Assembly (NCBI GenBank): GCA_022821545.1
Contig: JAJEDJ010000001.1
Location: forward strand, 248,001-312,000
Reading direction: 5' to 3'
Source: Caldilineaceae bacterium
GTDB taxonomy: Bacteria > Chloroflexota > Anaerolineae > Caldilineales > Caldilineaceae
DNA: 64,000 nucleotides
Position numbers and translations under genes: made by a program. The notes under the pieces are model-generated. The model worked only from the letters and a program-made list of their open reading frames with translations. It was not told the origin of the DNA and did not search any database. Shown piece after piece: positions 24,864 to 34,351 of this stretch (position 1 is its first letter; the number at the start of each line of letters is the position of its first letter).

Positions 24864-27800
24864 ATGCTTGCGCGCACTTTCGTCGCTTTCGATCTGGAGA
24901 CTACCGGTCTGAACCCCAAGCGGGATGCCATCATCGAGTTTGCAGGCGTCCGCTTTCAGAGCGGCCGCCCGCGCGAATACTACTCCACCTGCATCAACCC
25001 CGGCCGCCCGCTCCCCATACGAATTCAACAGCTTACGGGTATCGGTCCCGCGGACGTGGCGAAAGCGCCCTCCATTGAGGACGTGATCCCTGAAATCGTG
25101 GGCTTCTTCGGGAACGGCAGGCAGGCCGTCGTCGCGCACAGCGCGGGATTCGACATCTCGTTCCTGCGTGCGGCCGGCGTGAAATTGAACGCGCCCGTTC
25201 TCGACACCTACGAACTGGCGACAGTTCTGCTGCCGGGCCAGGACAGTTACAGCCTGGGAGAACTGTGCCGGGCACTGGAGATTCCACTGGCGGCGGCCCA
25301 CCGGGCAAGCCATGACGCGGAGGCGACTGCCGACCTGCTTCTTCACCTCCTGGAACGGATCAAGGCGCTGCCGGATTCGGTATTGGAGACGTTGCGCGAA
25401 GCAGGAAGCGGAAGCGAATGGGGGCCCATGCTCCTGTTTGAAGACGAGATGCGCAGGCGAAAGCACACGGGGCTCGAAGTAGAAGCTGGCGGCTTAACCA
25501 GGCAGGTCCGCAGCGGCGGCCCCCATCCGTCTGCTCTCGCGCCTAACCCTTCACCTCGGGAGATTGCAGACCGGTTCCTGGCCGGGGCCTTTTCAGAGAA
25601 CGGGCCGCTGGCGGCGGAGTTCGACGCCGGGTCGGGCGCCGGGTTCGAGCGGCGCGACGGCCAGCTGCAGATGTCGCTTCAGACCCTGGACGCGCTCAAC
25701 CGGGGCGATCACAGAATCATTGAAGCGGGAACCGGCACGGGGAAGAGCCTGGCCTATCTGCTGCCGGCCGCAGCCTGGGCAGAAAGCAATCAGAGCCGTA
25801 TCGTTATCGCCACGCATACGCTGCCGCTGCAGGACCAGCTGCTGGAAAGGGAGCTGCCCCGTGCGGCCCAGGCGCTGGCGGAGGTGGACCCGGACGCGAC
25901 CGGCAGGGGCCGCCAGGAAGTTCGGGCAATGGCCTTGAAAGGCCGCTCCCATTATCTGTGTACGCGCAGGCTGGCCCAGTGGTTGCGTTTCCCGCGCGGC
26001 GGCAAAGGGCTTTTTGCCGAGCCGCTGCCTCCCCTGGAGCTGCGGTTTCTGGCCAAGATACTGGTCTGGCTGCCGCACACACGGAGCGGCGACCTGAGCG
26101 AGCTTCCCATCCACGACCGGCAAGAGCGGGCGCTGATGGCGCACGTTGCTTCCCATGCAGACGAATGCAGCCTGGAACAGTGTGTCTTCGGACGTCCTTC
26201 CCCCCAGCATAACTTTCTCGGCGGCCGCTACCGTGACTTCTACCTGGAAGCGCACCGGCAAGCCGGTTCGGCCCACCTGCTGATCGTTAATCACGCGCTC
26301 CTGCTTGCCGATATTGACGCCGGCGGCCAGGTCCTGCCGGAATATGACAACCTGATCGTTGACGAGGCCCATCACCTGGAAGGCGCGGCAACCGAGCAGT
26401 TTACGCGGCAGACGGATCTGCGGGGGCTGGCATTCCTTCTGGATAGATTGGACGGTGCAGTCGAACAGCTGGCCGGTCGCCTGGAACAGGAAGATCTGCA
26501 AGAGGTTGCCCGCCAGATGGCAGCCGAAAACCGGGAACTGCGGACGCGTATCCCTCCCTTTGCCAGTGCGCTCCACGAGTTCGTTCTGCGTCACTCGGAG
26601 ATCACGGCCGGCCCCCGCGGCGCATCCGGCTATCCTCAGCAGGCGGCGCTGGACAGCCGCATGAGGGCGCAGCCGGCATGGAGCGAAATTGAAATCGAGT
26701 GGGACATGATCAGCCGCCATGCCCGCCGGGTGCTGGGCCGGCTGACAGAACTGGCGGACCGGCTGGACGCGTCCCAGTGGTGGCAACGGGAAGACGGGTC
26801 CGGGAGTTCGTCCGCCGCCGGCAGTGGAACGGCATACGCTCTGCGGGAACTGCACTACGGCCAGACCGACCTCGCCGACCTCCTGCAAGTGGCGGACGAC
26901 GTCATCCTGCGCCCCCTCAACCACCAGGAAGAGTCGGTCGCCTGGTTGGAGCTTCCGGCAAGCGGAAGGTCCTCGGCGGCCGGACCTCTTCGAAAGAGGC
27001 GCGGCGCGGATGAAGTCATTCTGCGAAGCGCGCCGGTGCAGGTGAGTGAGAAGCTGGCTTCTGAACTGTTCAGCAAGAAGCGCGCGGTCGTGCTGACAGG
27101 CGCGACCCTGCAAGCCGGCGATCACTTCGACTATCTGCGCGATCGGTTGGGGTGCTGGGACGCAAACGGCACCGTGATCGACAGCCCGTTCGATTATAAA
27201 CGCAACGCCCTGTTGTACCTGCCCGGGGACATGCCTCCGCCGGACCATCACAACTATCAGCAGGCCCTGGAGCAGGCGATTCAACAGGCCGCGCTCGCGG
27301 CGGGGGGCAGAACTCTCGTCCTCTTTACCAGCCACAGCCATTTGCGCGCCAGCGCCGACGCCATTCGCACGCCGCTCGCCGCCGCCGGGCTGACCGTGAT
27401 CCAGCAGGGCCAGGGCGGCCGCAGCCGCAATCTGCGCGACTTTCGGGCCAACCCGAGTTCGGTCCTGCTTGGCACAAGCAGCTATTGGGAGGGGATCGAT
27501 CTGCCCGGCGATCAGCTGGTCTGCTTGATCATCGTCCGGCTGCCGTTCGCCGTGCCCACCGACCCACTCCACGCCGCGCGCAGCAGGCTGTATGAAGACG
27601 CCTTCCACGATTATGCCGTGCCGGAGGCAGTCTTACGCCTGCGCCAGGGATTCGGGCGCCTGATCCGCAGCGCCGCCGATCGCGGGGTCGTCGTTCTGTT
27701 GGACAGCCGTCTGTGGCAGCGCAGCTACGGCGATGTTTTTCTTGACGCGCTGCCTGATTGCACCAGGCGCCGGAGCCCGCTTTCTCACCTGGGCGAAGCG

Positions 27801-27890
27801 GTTCACGACTGGCTGAACAGACCGGCACAGACGCCCTCGACCTTTGCGCCTCATTTCGAGCCTGATGCCTGGGGACCTGTTGATGAGTGA
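24864..27890 (+). CDS. DinG-family helicase with N-terminal DEDDh exonuclease domain
   Basis: 1008 residues. Residues 1-165 form a DnaQ-like 3'-5' exonuclease with D10/E12 (FDLETTG), D97 (AGFDISF) and H146...D151, a full DEDDh set. Residues 235-1000 form an XPD/DinG-type superfamily 2 helicase: Walker A GTGTGKS at 289-295, DEAH at 500-503, and the C-terminal GTSSYWEGIDLPGD and QGFGRLIRS motifs. The iron-sulphur insertion keeps three candidate cysteines (C366, C435, C440) and I cannot find the fourth. Staphylococcal-type DinG proteins with this fused layout lack the cluster and act as nucleases rather than helicases. It probably processes nucleic acid in repair. No Shine-Dalgarno site is evident. 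It overlaps the next gene by 8 bases. Confidence 0.9.
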   Translation: MLARTFVAFDLETTGLNPKRDAIIEFAGVRFQSGRPREYYSTCINPGRPLPIRIQQLTGIGPADVAKAPSIEDVIPEIVGFFGNGRQAVVAHSAGFDISFLRAAGVKLNAPVLDTYELATVLLPGQDSYSLGELCRALEIPLAAAHRASHDAEATADLLLHLLERIKALPDSVLETLREAGSGSEWGPMLLFEDEMRRRKHTGLEVEAGGLTRQVRSGGPHPSALAPNPSPREIADRFLAGAFSENGPLAAEFDAGSGAGFERRDGQLQMSLQTLDALNRGDHRIIEAGTGTGKSLAYLLPAAAWAESNQSRIVIATHTLPLQDQLLERELPRAAQALAEVDPDATGRGRQEVRAMALKGRSHYLCTRRLAQWLRFPRGGKGLFAEPLPPLELRFLAKILVWLPHTRSGDLSELPIHDRQERALMAHVASHADECSLEQCVFGRPSPQHNFLGGRYRDFYLEAHRQAGSAHLLIVNHALLLADIDAGGQVLPEYDNLIVDEAHHLEGAATEQFTRQTDLRGLAFLLDRLDGAVEQLAGRLEQEDLQEVARQMAAENRELRTRIPPFASALHEFVLRHSEITAGPRGASGYPQQAALDSRMRAQPAWSEIEIEWDMISRHARRVLGRLTELADRLDASQWWQREDGSGSSSAAGSGTAYALRELHYGQTDLADLLQVADDVILRPLNHQEESVAWLELPASGRSSAAGPLRKRRGADEVILRSAPVQVSEKLASELFSKKRAVVLTGATLQAGDHFDYLRDRLGCWDANGTVIDSPFDYKRNALLYLPGDMPPPDHHNYQQALEQAIQQAALAAGGRTLVLFTSHSHLRASADAIRTPLAAAGLTVIQQGQGGRSRNLRDFRANPSSVLLGTSSYWEGIDLPGDQLVCLIIVRLPFAVPTDPLHAARSRLYEDAFHDYAVPEAVLRLRQGFGRLIRSAADRGVVVLLDSRLWQRSYGDVFLDALPDCTRRRSPLSHLGEAVHDWLNRPAQTPSTFAPHFEPDAWGPVDE

Positions 27891-29139
27891 GGAGCACGGC
27901 CCCGCCCGAAACGCGCCCGTCGCAACGCCACCGGAACGCTCGCTGCGGAAGGCAGGACGTCTGAAGGTCGTCCTCGACGCCGGGCCGGCTGTTCACCAGC
28001 GCGCCGGTCTGGCCCGGTATACTGAAAGCCTCGCGGCCGCGCTGTGGCGGCACTGTCGAGACGCGATCGACGTGACCCTGTTTTACAACAGTCATAGCGG
28101 CCATCGCCCCCCCGACTCGCTTGCGCCCATTCCCGCCCGCACTCTGGCGCTGGGCCAGTATCCCTGGCGGCTGGGCGTGCTGGCATGTCAGCTCTTGAGG
28201 GCCCCCATCGTAGAACGCAGGCTCGGCGCCGCCAGAATCTTCCATGCCACGGAGCACCTGCTGCCATGGACGGCGCGGCCGTCGGTCATGACGGTCCACG
28301 ATCTGATTTTCGAGCGCTATCCCCAACACCACACTGCGGCCAACCGGGCTTTCCTGCGCGTGGCGATGCCTTTGTTTGTCAAAAGGGCAGATGCGATCAT
28401 TGCCGTGAGCCGGCACACAAAGAAGGATTTACTGGAGTCGTATGGCACGCCGGCGTCCAAGATTCATGTCGTTGAGGAAGGTATCGAAGAGCGCTTCAGA
28501 CCGGTTGACGAAGAGGAGATTCGGCAGGTCAAGGAGCGGCATGGGATCCGGCGGCCGTATCTGCTGATGGTGGGTACGCTGGAACCGCGTAAGAATCACC
28601 AACTCGCCTTTGAGGCGCTTGCCCGGCTGAAAGCGGAGGGACGGCCTCACGGCCTGGTCGTGGTAGGCGGGGGCGGCTGGCTCTTTGAGTCGGTGCGAAG
28701 CAAGGTGGAACAGCTGCAGTTGACCGAAGAGGTGCTTTTTGCCGGACGCGTCCCGGACGAGGACCTGCCGGCTCTATACAGCGGCGCGGACTGTTTCCTG
28801 ATGCCCAGCCTATACGAGGGATTCGGCATCCCCGTGCTGGAGGCGATGGCCTGCGGCGCGCCGGTCGTGTGCAGCAAGGCCAGCAGCCTGCCCGAGGTTG
28901 CAGGGTCAGCGGCCCGTTATATAGGAGCAATGACCGGCGAGGGGCTGGCCGTGGAGGTCCGGCAGGTGCTGTCGAATGCGGAGGCCGCTGCGCAGATGCG
29001 AAGAGACGGCCTGCGCCAGGCAGCCCGCTTCTGCTGGCGAGACGCGGCCATGCAAACGGTGGACGTCTACCGGTCTGTCGCAGGGGGAGTTTGGGAAGCC
29101 GGCGCAACTCTGCCCGATGAGGAAAGACCATTCTCCTGA
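27883..29139 (+). CDS. GT4-family glycosyltransferase
   Basis: 418 residues from the ATG at 27883, which overlaps the helicase stop by 8 bases; in-frame starts upstream lie inside the helicase gene. GT-B fold: an N-terminal domain with HQRAGLARYTESLAAAL, a donor domain starting at LLMVGTLEPRKNHQLAFEAL, and the retaining-GT4 motif EGFGIPVLEAMACG, with the two glutamates that bind the nucleotide-sugar. It transfers a sugar from a nucleotide-sugar to a glycan or lipid at the inner face of the membrane. It is the first of five GT4 genes flanking a flippase, consistent with surface-polysaccharide assembly. It resembles the GT4 at 34348-35562 most. Confidence 0.92.
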   Translation: MSEEHGPARNAPVATPPERSLRKAGRLKVVLDAGPAVHQRAGLARYTESLAAALWRHCRDAIDVTLFYNSHSGHRPPDSLAPIPARTLALGQYPWRLGVLACQLLRAPIVERRLGAARIFHATEHLLPWTARPSVMTVHDLIFERYPQHHTAANRAFLRVAMPLFVKRADAIIAVSRHTKKDLLESYGTPASKIHVVEEGIEERFRPVDEEEIRQVKERHGIRRPYLLMVGTLEPRKNHQLAFEALARLKAEGRPHGLVVVGGGGWLFESVRSKVEQLQLTEEVLFAGRVPDEDLPALYSGADCFLMPSLYEGFGIPVLEAMACGAPVVCSKASSLPEVAGSAARYIGAMTGEGLAVEVRQVLSNAEAAAQMRRDGLRQAARFCWRDAAMQTVDVYRSVAGGVWEAGATLPDEERPFS

Positions 29140-29231
29140 CGGCTCTGGTCAGGCAGGTAGTCTCCTTTGACCGACAGGCAAGGGCCGACCAGAGCTGATT
29201 CTCAGAGCCTTCCCCGCCCTGGATCATCCTA

Positions 29232-30740
29232 ATGAGCGTCTTTCAGACCATTGCCAGGAACACATACTGGAGCGCACTGAGCACGGTCGGCGGTCTCGTC
29301 ATGGGACTGATCACCAGCATCGTCCTCGCCCGCGCTCTGGGCGCCGCCGTTCTCGGCCAGTACAACTACTGGCTTTGGCTTATCGGTCTGCTTGCACTGA
29401 TAGCCTCCCCCGGCCTTCCACAGGCAATGACGAGATTTGGGGCCGAGTACCTGGGCCGGGAGGAGAGAGAAACCGCTTCGGCCATTTTCGCGAGGCTGCT
29501 GCGTATTGAGCTGACACTTGGCGCGCTGATTGCGGTCGTCGTACTTTTCTATGCGTTGCTCGTCCCCTCGAGCGATACAGCTGCCCTTGTCCTCGCCGCC
29601 ATTGCTGTTCTGCTCGTCGTCGTGGAACTCTTCTTCCTGGCGGCGGCAAAAGGCGCATTGGACTTTCGAATCTTCAGCCAGGCCAGCCTGATCGGGGGTT
29701 TTCTCTACGGAGCCGCCGCGATTGCGATCGTTTCACTCGGCTACGGGATATACCTGCTCCTCCTTGCTTACATTGGGCGGCGCATTCTCACTATTCTCCT
29801 GATTGGCTGGAAGCTGCCGAGCTACTACACAGTGCGGGGCACAGAGGCGCTCACCATCCCGCCGGAGTTGCGCCAGCGCATAGTCCGCTACATTCGGGAC
29901 ATCATTCTGATCTTCGCCACCAGCACCATCCCCTATGAACGATTCGGTGTGTTCTTCCTGAAGCTATTTGCCACAGATGTGGACATTGCCTACTACAGCC
30001 AGTCATTTGACCTGGCAGTGAAGTCGATGGCCTTTCCGGCAATCTTCACCGCGACCTTGCTCCCAGTATTCGCATCGCTGCAAGGGCAAAGTGATCGCGA
30101 GCGAATCGATCGGGTCTACCTGTCGTCAAATCGAATCGCGGCTGCAATTGCCATGCCAATCGGGCTGGGAGGCGCAGCGGTCGCGTCGTCGGTCGCGCTC
30201 TTGTATGGTCCGGAATTCCTGGACATGGCCCCGATTCTCGCCATTTTCTTTGTCGGAAGCATCGGAGGCGCCATTGCTACGGTCAGTGTGTCGATGATAC
30301 TCAGCATGGAGGAACAGAGTTACATTGTCCGTCTGAACGCAGTAATGGCTCTCGTCAACGTCATACTGTCCTTGCTCCTGGTCCCCAGCTTTGGAGCAAC
30401 GGGGGCGGCCCTGGCCACCTGCGGCAGCCACACTGTCTCCAGCGCCATGTTGATGGCTTACGCGTCGCGGCGCCTGCAAGTGGCCTTGCCCTTCCAGGTT
30501 CTGGGCCGCATTCTGCTTGCAGCTTTGACGGCCTCCCTGGCAGCCTGGCTCATCAGCATGTGGCTGGGTGGGCTGGTGGTTGCGGTCGCGGCGGCGCTGC
30601 TAATCTACCCGGTGATGCTGAGAGCGGTCGCGGCGCTGGACGACACGGACCGGCATCTGCTGAGCCGGCTTAGCCAACATCTGCCGCAATCTATGGTTCC
30701 TGCCTACCAGGGGCTCGTTGCGTTCCTTGTGCGCAGCTGA
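29232..30740 (+). CDS. Oligosaccharide flippase (Wzx/MATE-like polysaccharide biosynthesis protein)
   Basis: 502 residues, almost entirely hydrophobic, with about 12-14 predicted membrane helices. It opens with NTYWSALSTVGGLVMGLITSIVLARALG, the typical start of the polysaccharide-biosynthesis (Wzx/PST) transporters, and contains LARALGAAVLGQYNYWLWL. It would flip a lipid-linked oligosaccharide across the inner membrane. It sits among five glycosyltransferase genes. No Wzy-like polymerase is recognised in the window, although the DUF2142/GT-C membrane protein at 38587 could serve a related step. Base use is slightly less GC-rich than its neighbours. Confidence 0.92.
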   Translation: MSVFQTIARNTYWSALSTVGGLVMGLITSIVLARALGAAVLGQYNYWLWLIGLLALIASPGLPQAMTRFGAEYLGREERETASAIFARLLRIELTLGALIAVVVLFYALLVPSSDTAALVLAAIAVLLVVVELFFLAAAKGALDFRIFSQASLIGGFLYGAAAIAIVSLGYGIYLLLLAYIGRRILTILLIGWKLPSYYTVRGTEALTIPPELRQRIVRYIRDIILIFATSTIPYERFGVFFLKLFATDVDIAYYSQSFDLAVKSMAFPAIFTATLLPVFASLQGQSDRERIDRVYLSSNRIAAAIAMPIGLGGAAVASSVALLYGPEFLDMAPILAIFFVGSIGGAIATVSVSMILSMEEQSYIVRLNAVMALVNVILSLLLVPSFGATGAALATCGSHTVSSAMLMAYASRRLQVALPFQVLGRILLAALTASLAAWLISMWLGGLVVAVAAALLIYPVMLRAVAALDDTDRHLLSRLSQHLPQSMVPAYQGLVAFLVRS

Positions 30741-30873
30741 ACTATGTGCGAATTTTTTCTGTAGCCCGTTTATGTTCCCACCTGTCGGCGCGAGGAAATC
30801 CTGGCTGAGACAGTTCATTGTCTGCTCGAACTCTTCTGGATCAGGATACAACAGACGCGGGTTGTAGATTTCT

Positions 30874-32025
30874 ATGAGTCGCTCTTCGAATAGACAGTCC
30901 GGTTCGCCTCGAACTGACCCTGCCAGCGAGTTCGGCGAACCTTTGCCGAGTCAGGGGAAGCGCGCCAGGGTCGTCCTGCTCACCATGGGCTTTCCACCGA
31001 CTACCGGAGGCGTGGAAAGATACCTCTTTGAACTGAGCCGGCGCATTGGGGCCCACTACCGCTTAACCGTGGCTGTTCCACACGGTGACGCCTCCCTATT
31101 TCAAGGAGAGCCTTTTTCGCTTGTCTCCTTGCCTTCATCAATGCCGTGGCACTATGCCAGGGTACTGGCAACTTTGCGGCCCCATATCACCGTTGTGGGT
31201 CATGCGCATCCCAGAATGCTTCTGCCGGCGGTATTGTGCAGAGGCCGGTTCATCGCACTTGCGTACGGAAATGACTTTGAAGCGGCCCAACTTCGTTGGC
31301 ATGCGCCCATTTTCAATCGTCTCCTGGCAAGGGCAGACTCCTTGGTGACTATTTCGCACGCCAACGCGCTGCGCCTTCAGGAACTGGGACAGCCCCCCCC
31401 CCGAATCCTGTACCCGGGAACAGATCCGGATCGATTTTCACCGCCGGCAAGGCCCGATTTAGGGCCTCCCGTGCTCCTGTCCGTAGCGCGGCTCGTACCT
31501 CGCAAAGGAATCGACACCGTGCTTCAAGCGCTGCCTCAGCTTCTCGCCCAGTCTCCCGACCTGCAATACTGGATCGTAGGCAAAGGCCCCGCACATGCGT
31601 CGCTTGGACGGCAGGCTCAGGAACTGGGACTCATGCAGGCAGTCCGTTTCATGGATGAAGTAACTGACTCGGAACTCCCGGAGATATACAGGCGCGCCAC
31701 GATTTTTGTTTTGCCGGCGCGGGCAGATTATCATGCCGGCAGCGTCGAGGGGTTCGGCATCGTCTACCTGGAGGCCAGCGCCAGCGGCCTGCCCGTGGTC
31801 GCTGCCCGCAGCGGCGGAGCGGCCGAGGCCGTGATCGAAAACGAAACGGGCCTCCTCGTTCCTCCCGACGACCCTGCGGCGCTGGGACAAGCTCTGCAGC
31901 GCCTGCTAGATGACCCCGAAATGAGACAGCGAATGGGCCGCGCCGGCCGCCGCTGGGTCGAACGCGAAATGAACTGGGACCGAGCCGGCCATCAGTTCTT
32001 GTCCATAATTGATCGTTCCTTATGA
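30874..32025 (+). CDS. GT4-family glycosyltransferase (PimB-like)
   Basis: 383 residues. The N-terminus has a 30-residue polar lead, then VVLLTMGFPPTTGGVERYLFELSRRI, the opening of PimB-like mannosyltransferases. The donor domain has LLSVARLVPRKGIDTVLQALP and the E-x7-E motif in EGFGIVYLEASASGLP. It probably adds a hexose to a lipid or oligosaccharide acceptor. The sugar is unknown. The start ATG at 30874 has no Shine-Dalgarno site, and the 133-base gap before it shows no feature I can name. Its TGA overlaps the ATG of the next gene (ATGA at 32022). Confidence 0.9.
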   Translation: MSRSSNRQSGSPRTDPASEFGEPLPSQGKRARVVLLTMGFPPTTGGVERYLFELSRRIGAHYRLTVAVPHGDASLFQGEPFSLVSLPSSMPWHYARVLATLRPHITVVGHAHPRMLLPAVLCRGRFIALAYGNDFEAAQLRWHAPIFNRLLARADSLVTISHANALRLQELGQPPPRILYPGTDPDRFSPPARPDLGPPVLLSVARLVPRKGIDTVLQALPQLLAQSPDLQYWIVGKGPAHASLGRQAQELGLMQAVRFMDEVTDSELPEIYRRATIFVLPARADYHAGSVEGFGIVYLEASASGLPVVAARSGGAAEAVIENETGLLVPPDDPAALGQALQRLLDDPEMRQRMGRAGRRWVEREMNWDRAGHQFLSIIDRSL

Positions 32026-33182
32026 CACCACGCCCTATTGTCTTCGTTGATCATGCAGAGGCGCTCGGCGGAGCGGAACGCAGCCTGCTTCTTCTGCTGA
32101 CGCATCTGGACCGCGGCAGCTGGGCGCCTCATCTGATCGCGCCTCCAGGCCATCTCGCGGAAGAAGCGATCAGGGCAGGCGTCCCCGTCCACTCTTTTGC
32201 CTTTCCCCGCTTGCGCGGCTCCTCCCGCATTCTTCCGGACATTTGGCAGGGGGCAAATAGGGTTGCCGCCATCGCCAAGGACGTCGGCGCCGTACTCATC
32301 CACAGCAATACCTTGCGCGCTACGCCATACGGGGCTGTGGCTGCCAGGCTTGCTTCCGTGCCGGCGGTGTGGCATCTGCGGGAAATCTGGCTAACGGAAA
32401 ACGAACCTTCCCTGAAGTGGGCTGACCAGTTTCTAAAGTGGGTCCTCTGCAGCATGGTAAGCCGCGTAGTTGCAATTTCCCGGTCCGTTGCAACCCATTT
32501 GCCCTGCAAAGGCAAGGTAATCGTACTTCACAACGGTATTGACGTCTCACACTTCGCGCCAGGACAGCTCGCCGCAGACAGCAGAGCCGATTTCCGTAAG
32601 GCTTTCAACTTTCCCGTCGACGCTCAAATCGTTGGTATGGTAGGACGAGCGCGCCCGCTTAAGGGTCAGGATGTGTTTCTTCGTATGGCGGGACGTATAG
32701 CAGGGAGCCAGCCAAACTGCCGCTTCCTCGTCGTTGGAGGAGACCCCTTTCACGTGGAAGACGATTACCAGGCAAGTTTGAAGAAGCTGTGCTCCCAGCT
32801 AGGTCTGGATGATCGCGTCCACTGGACAGGGCAGGTGAGCGACGTACGGCCTGCCCTCGAATCCATGGACATATTTGTCAGTCCGGGCGCCCCCGAGGGA
32901 TTTGGCCTCGTAAATGTGGAGGCCATGGCCATGGGCAAACCGGTAGTCGCCTATGCCCACGGCGCACTGCCCGATATTGTCGCGCAAGACCGCACCGGTC
33001 TTCAAGTGACGCCCGGTGACGAGGCGGGTCTTGCCGATGCAGTCTTGCGCCTTCTTGGCGATCCGTCGACCGCCCGGCGTATGGGCATAGCCGGGCGACA
33101 ACGCGTAGACAGTCACTTCAGAATCGAGCGCACGGTACACGAACTCGAAGCGCTTTATCGGGACCTGATTGGGGCTGTCTGA
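32022..33182 (+). CDS. GT4-family glycosyltransferase
   Basis: 386 residues, starting at the ATG of an ATGA overlap with the previous gene, so translation is coupled. The acceptor domain starts with FVDHAEALGGAERSLLLLLTHL. The donor domain has VGMVGRARPLKGQDVFLRMAGRI and GFGLVNVEAMAMGKPVVAYAHGALPDIV, with the nucleotide-sugar-binding glutamates of GT4. A retaining glycosyltransferase of the surface-glycan cluster; sugar and acceptor are not predictable. The next gene begins 44 bases later. Confidence 0.91.
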   Translation: MTPRPIVFVDHAEALGGAERSLLLLLTHLDRGSWAPHLIAPPGHLAEEAIRAGVPVHSFAFPRLRGSSRILPDIWQGANRVAAIAKDVGAVLIHSNTLRATPYGAVAARLASVPAVWHLREIWLTENEPSLKWADQFLKWVLCSMVSRVVAISRSVATHLPCKGKVIVLHNGIDVSHFAPGQLAADSRADFRKAFNFPVDAQIVGMVGRARPLKGQDVFLRMAGRIAGSQPNCRFLVVGGDPFHVEDDYQASLKKLCSQLGLDDRVHWTGQVSDVRPALESMDIFVSPGAPEGFGLVNVEAMAMGKPVVAYAHGALPDIVAQDRTGLQVTPGDEAGLADAVLRLLGDPSTARRMGIAGRQRVDSHFRIERTVHELEALYRDLIGAV

Positions 33183-33226
33183 AACTGGCGCTGTCCGTTA
33201 ATCACGAAGAACCGGCGTGACTACGC

Positions 33227-34351
33227 ATGAGAGTATTGTTGCTCTACAAGGACTATTACCCGGTCGTCGGCGGCATCGAGAACAATATCCGCCTGCTGGC
33301 GCGCGGGCTGCGAGAAAGGGGGGTTGACGCACACGTTCTCGTTACCAATACGGGGCCGGCCACGACGCGCGAAGCCGTTGACGGCGTTCCGGTAACGAGG
33401 ACAGGAAGGCAGGCCCACATCCTTTCCACGCCAATCAGCCTTTCCTATTTCTCCGAGCTGCGGCGCCAAGCGGCGTCGGCCGACCTTGTTCACCTTCACG
33501 CGCCCTATCCGCCCGCCGAACTCGCCCAACTGCTGCTGGGACGCGCTCAACCGGCGGTGATCACCTACCACAGCGACATCGTTCGCCAGAGGCGGACGGG
33601 AAAGCTCTACGCGCCTCTACTGAGAAAAGTCCTGCAGCGCGCCGCGCTGGTCGCCGCTTCCAGCCCCGTGTATATTGAGTCCTCTCCCTTCCTGCGGAAC
33701 GTGCGGACAAAGTGCCGCGTGATCCACTTTGGCATTGAAACGGAACGCTTTGCTGAGACTGAGCAAGTTCGGGGCGATGCGCAGCGTCTGCGGCGTCAAC
33801 ACGATGACCTCCCTCTCCTGCTGTTCATCGGCCGGCTGCGCCACTACAAAGGCGTCGATGTTCTCATAAGGGCCATGCACCGCATCAAGGCAAAGCTGCT
33901 GATAATCGGGACCGGTCCGATGCGGGAGGCATGGCAGAACCTGGCGCAGGCGGAAGGACTGGTCGACAAAGTTTTCTTCCTGGGCGATGCTTCGGAGAGG
34001 GAGAGTCTGGCCGCGCGTTACGCCGCCGAACTGTTCGTGCTGCCGTCCACAAATCGAGCGGAGGCGCTGGGAATCGTGCAGCTCGAAGCGATGGCCTGCG
34101 GCATGCCCGTCGTCTGCACGGAGCTGGGAACAGGCACATCCTACGTCAACCGCAACGGCGTGACGGGCGTGGTTGTGTCTCCCAACGACCCGCAGGCGCT
34201 GGCCGCCGCAATCAACAGGCTGCTGGTAAGCCCTGCGTTGCGAGCAAAAATGGGAGCCGAAGGCCGCAGACGAGTGCGGGAGGAGTTCTCATTCCACTCC
34301 ATGATTGACTCAACAGTCGCCTTCTATCAGGAAGCTTTGAGCGAGGGATGA
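33227..34351 (+). CDS. GT4-family glycosyltransferase
   Basis: 374 residues. It opens MRVLLLYKDYYPVVGGIENNIRLLARGL, the classic GT4 beginning with a glycine-rich loop. It continues with LLFIGRLRHYKGVDVLIRAMHRI and EALGIVQLEAMACGMPVVCTELGTG. The role in the glycan cluster is inferred from neighbours. The stop overlaps the preferred ATG of the next gene at 34348. Confidence 0.92.
   Translation: MRVLLLYKDYYPVVGGIENNIRLLARGLRERGVDAHVLVTNTGPATTREAVDGVPVTRTGRQAHILSTPISLSYFSELRRQAASADLVHLHAPYPPAELAQLLLGRAQPAVITYHSDIVRQRRTGKLYAPLLRKVLQRAALVAASSPVYIESSPFLRNVRTKCRVIHFGIETERFAETEQVRGDAQRLRRQHDDLPLLLFIGRLRHYKGVDVLIRAMHRIKAKLLIIGTGPMREAWQNLAQAEGLVDKVFFLGDASERESLAARYAAELFVLPSTNRAEALGIVQLEAMACGMPVVCTELGTGTSYVNRNGVTGVVVSPNDPQALAAAINRLLVSPALRAKMGAEGRRRVREEFSFHSMIDSTVAFYQEALSEG

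Noticed and set aside
25593..27608. A 671-codon open frame on the minus strand opposite the DinG-type gene.
   Set aside because: It has no motif and a composition typical of a complementary-frame shadow; the plus strand has all the helicase and exonuclease motifs.
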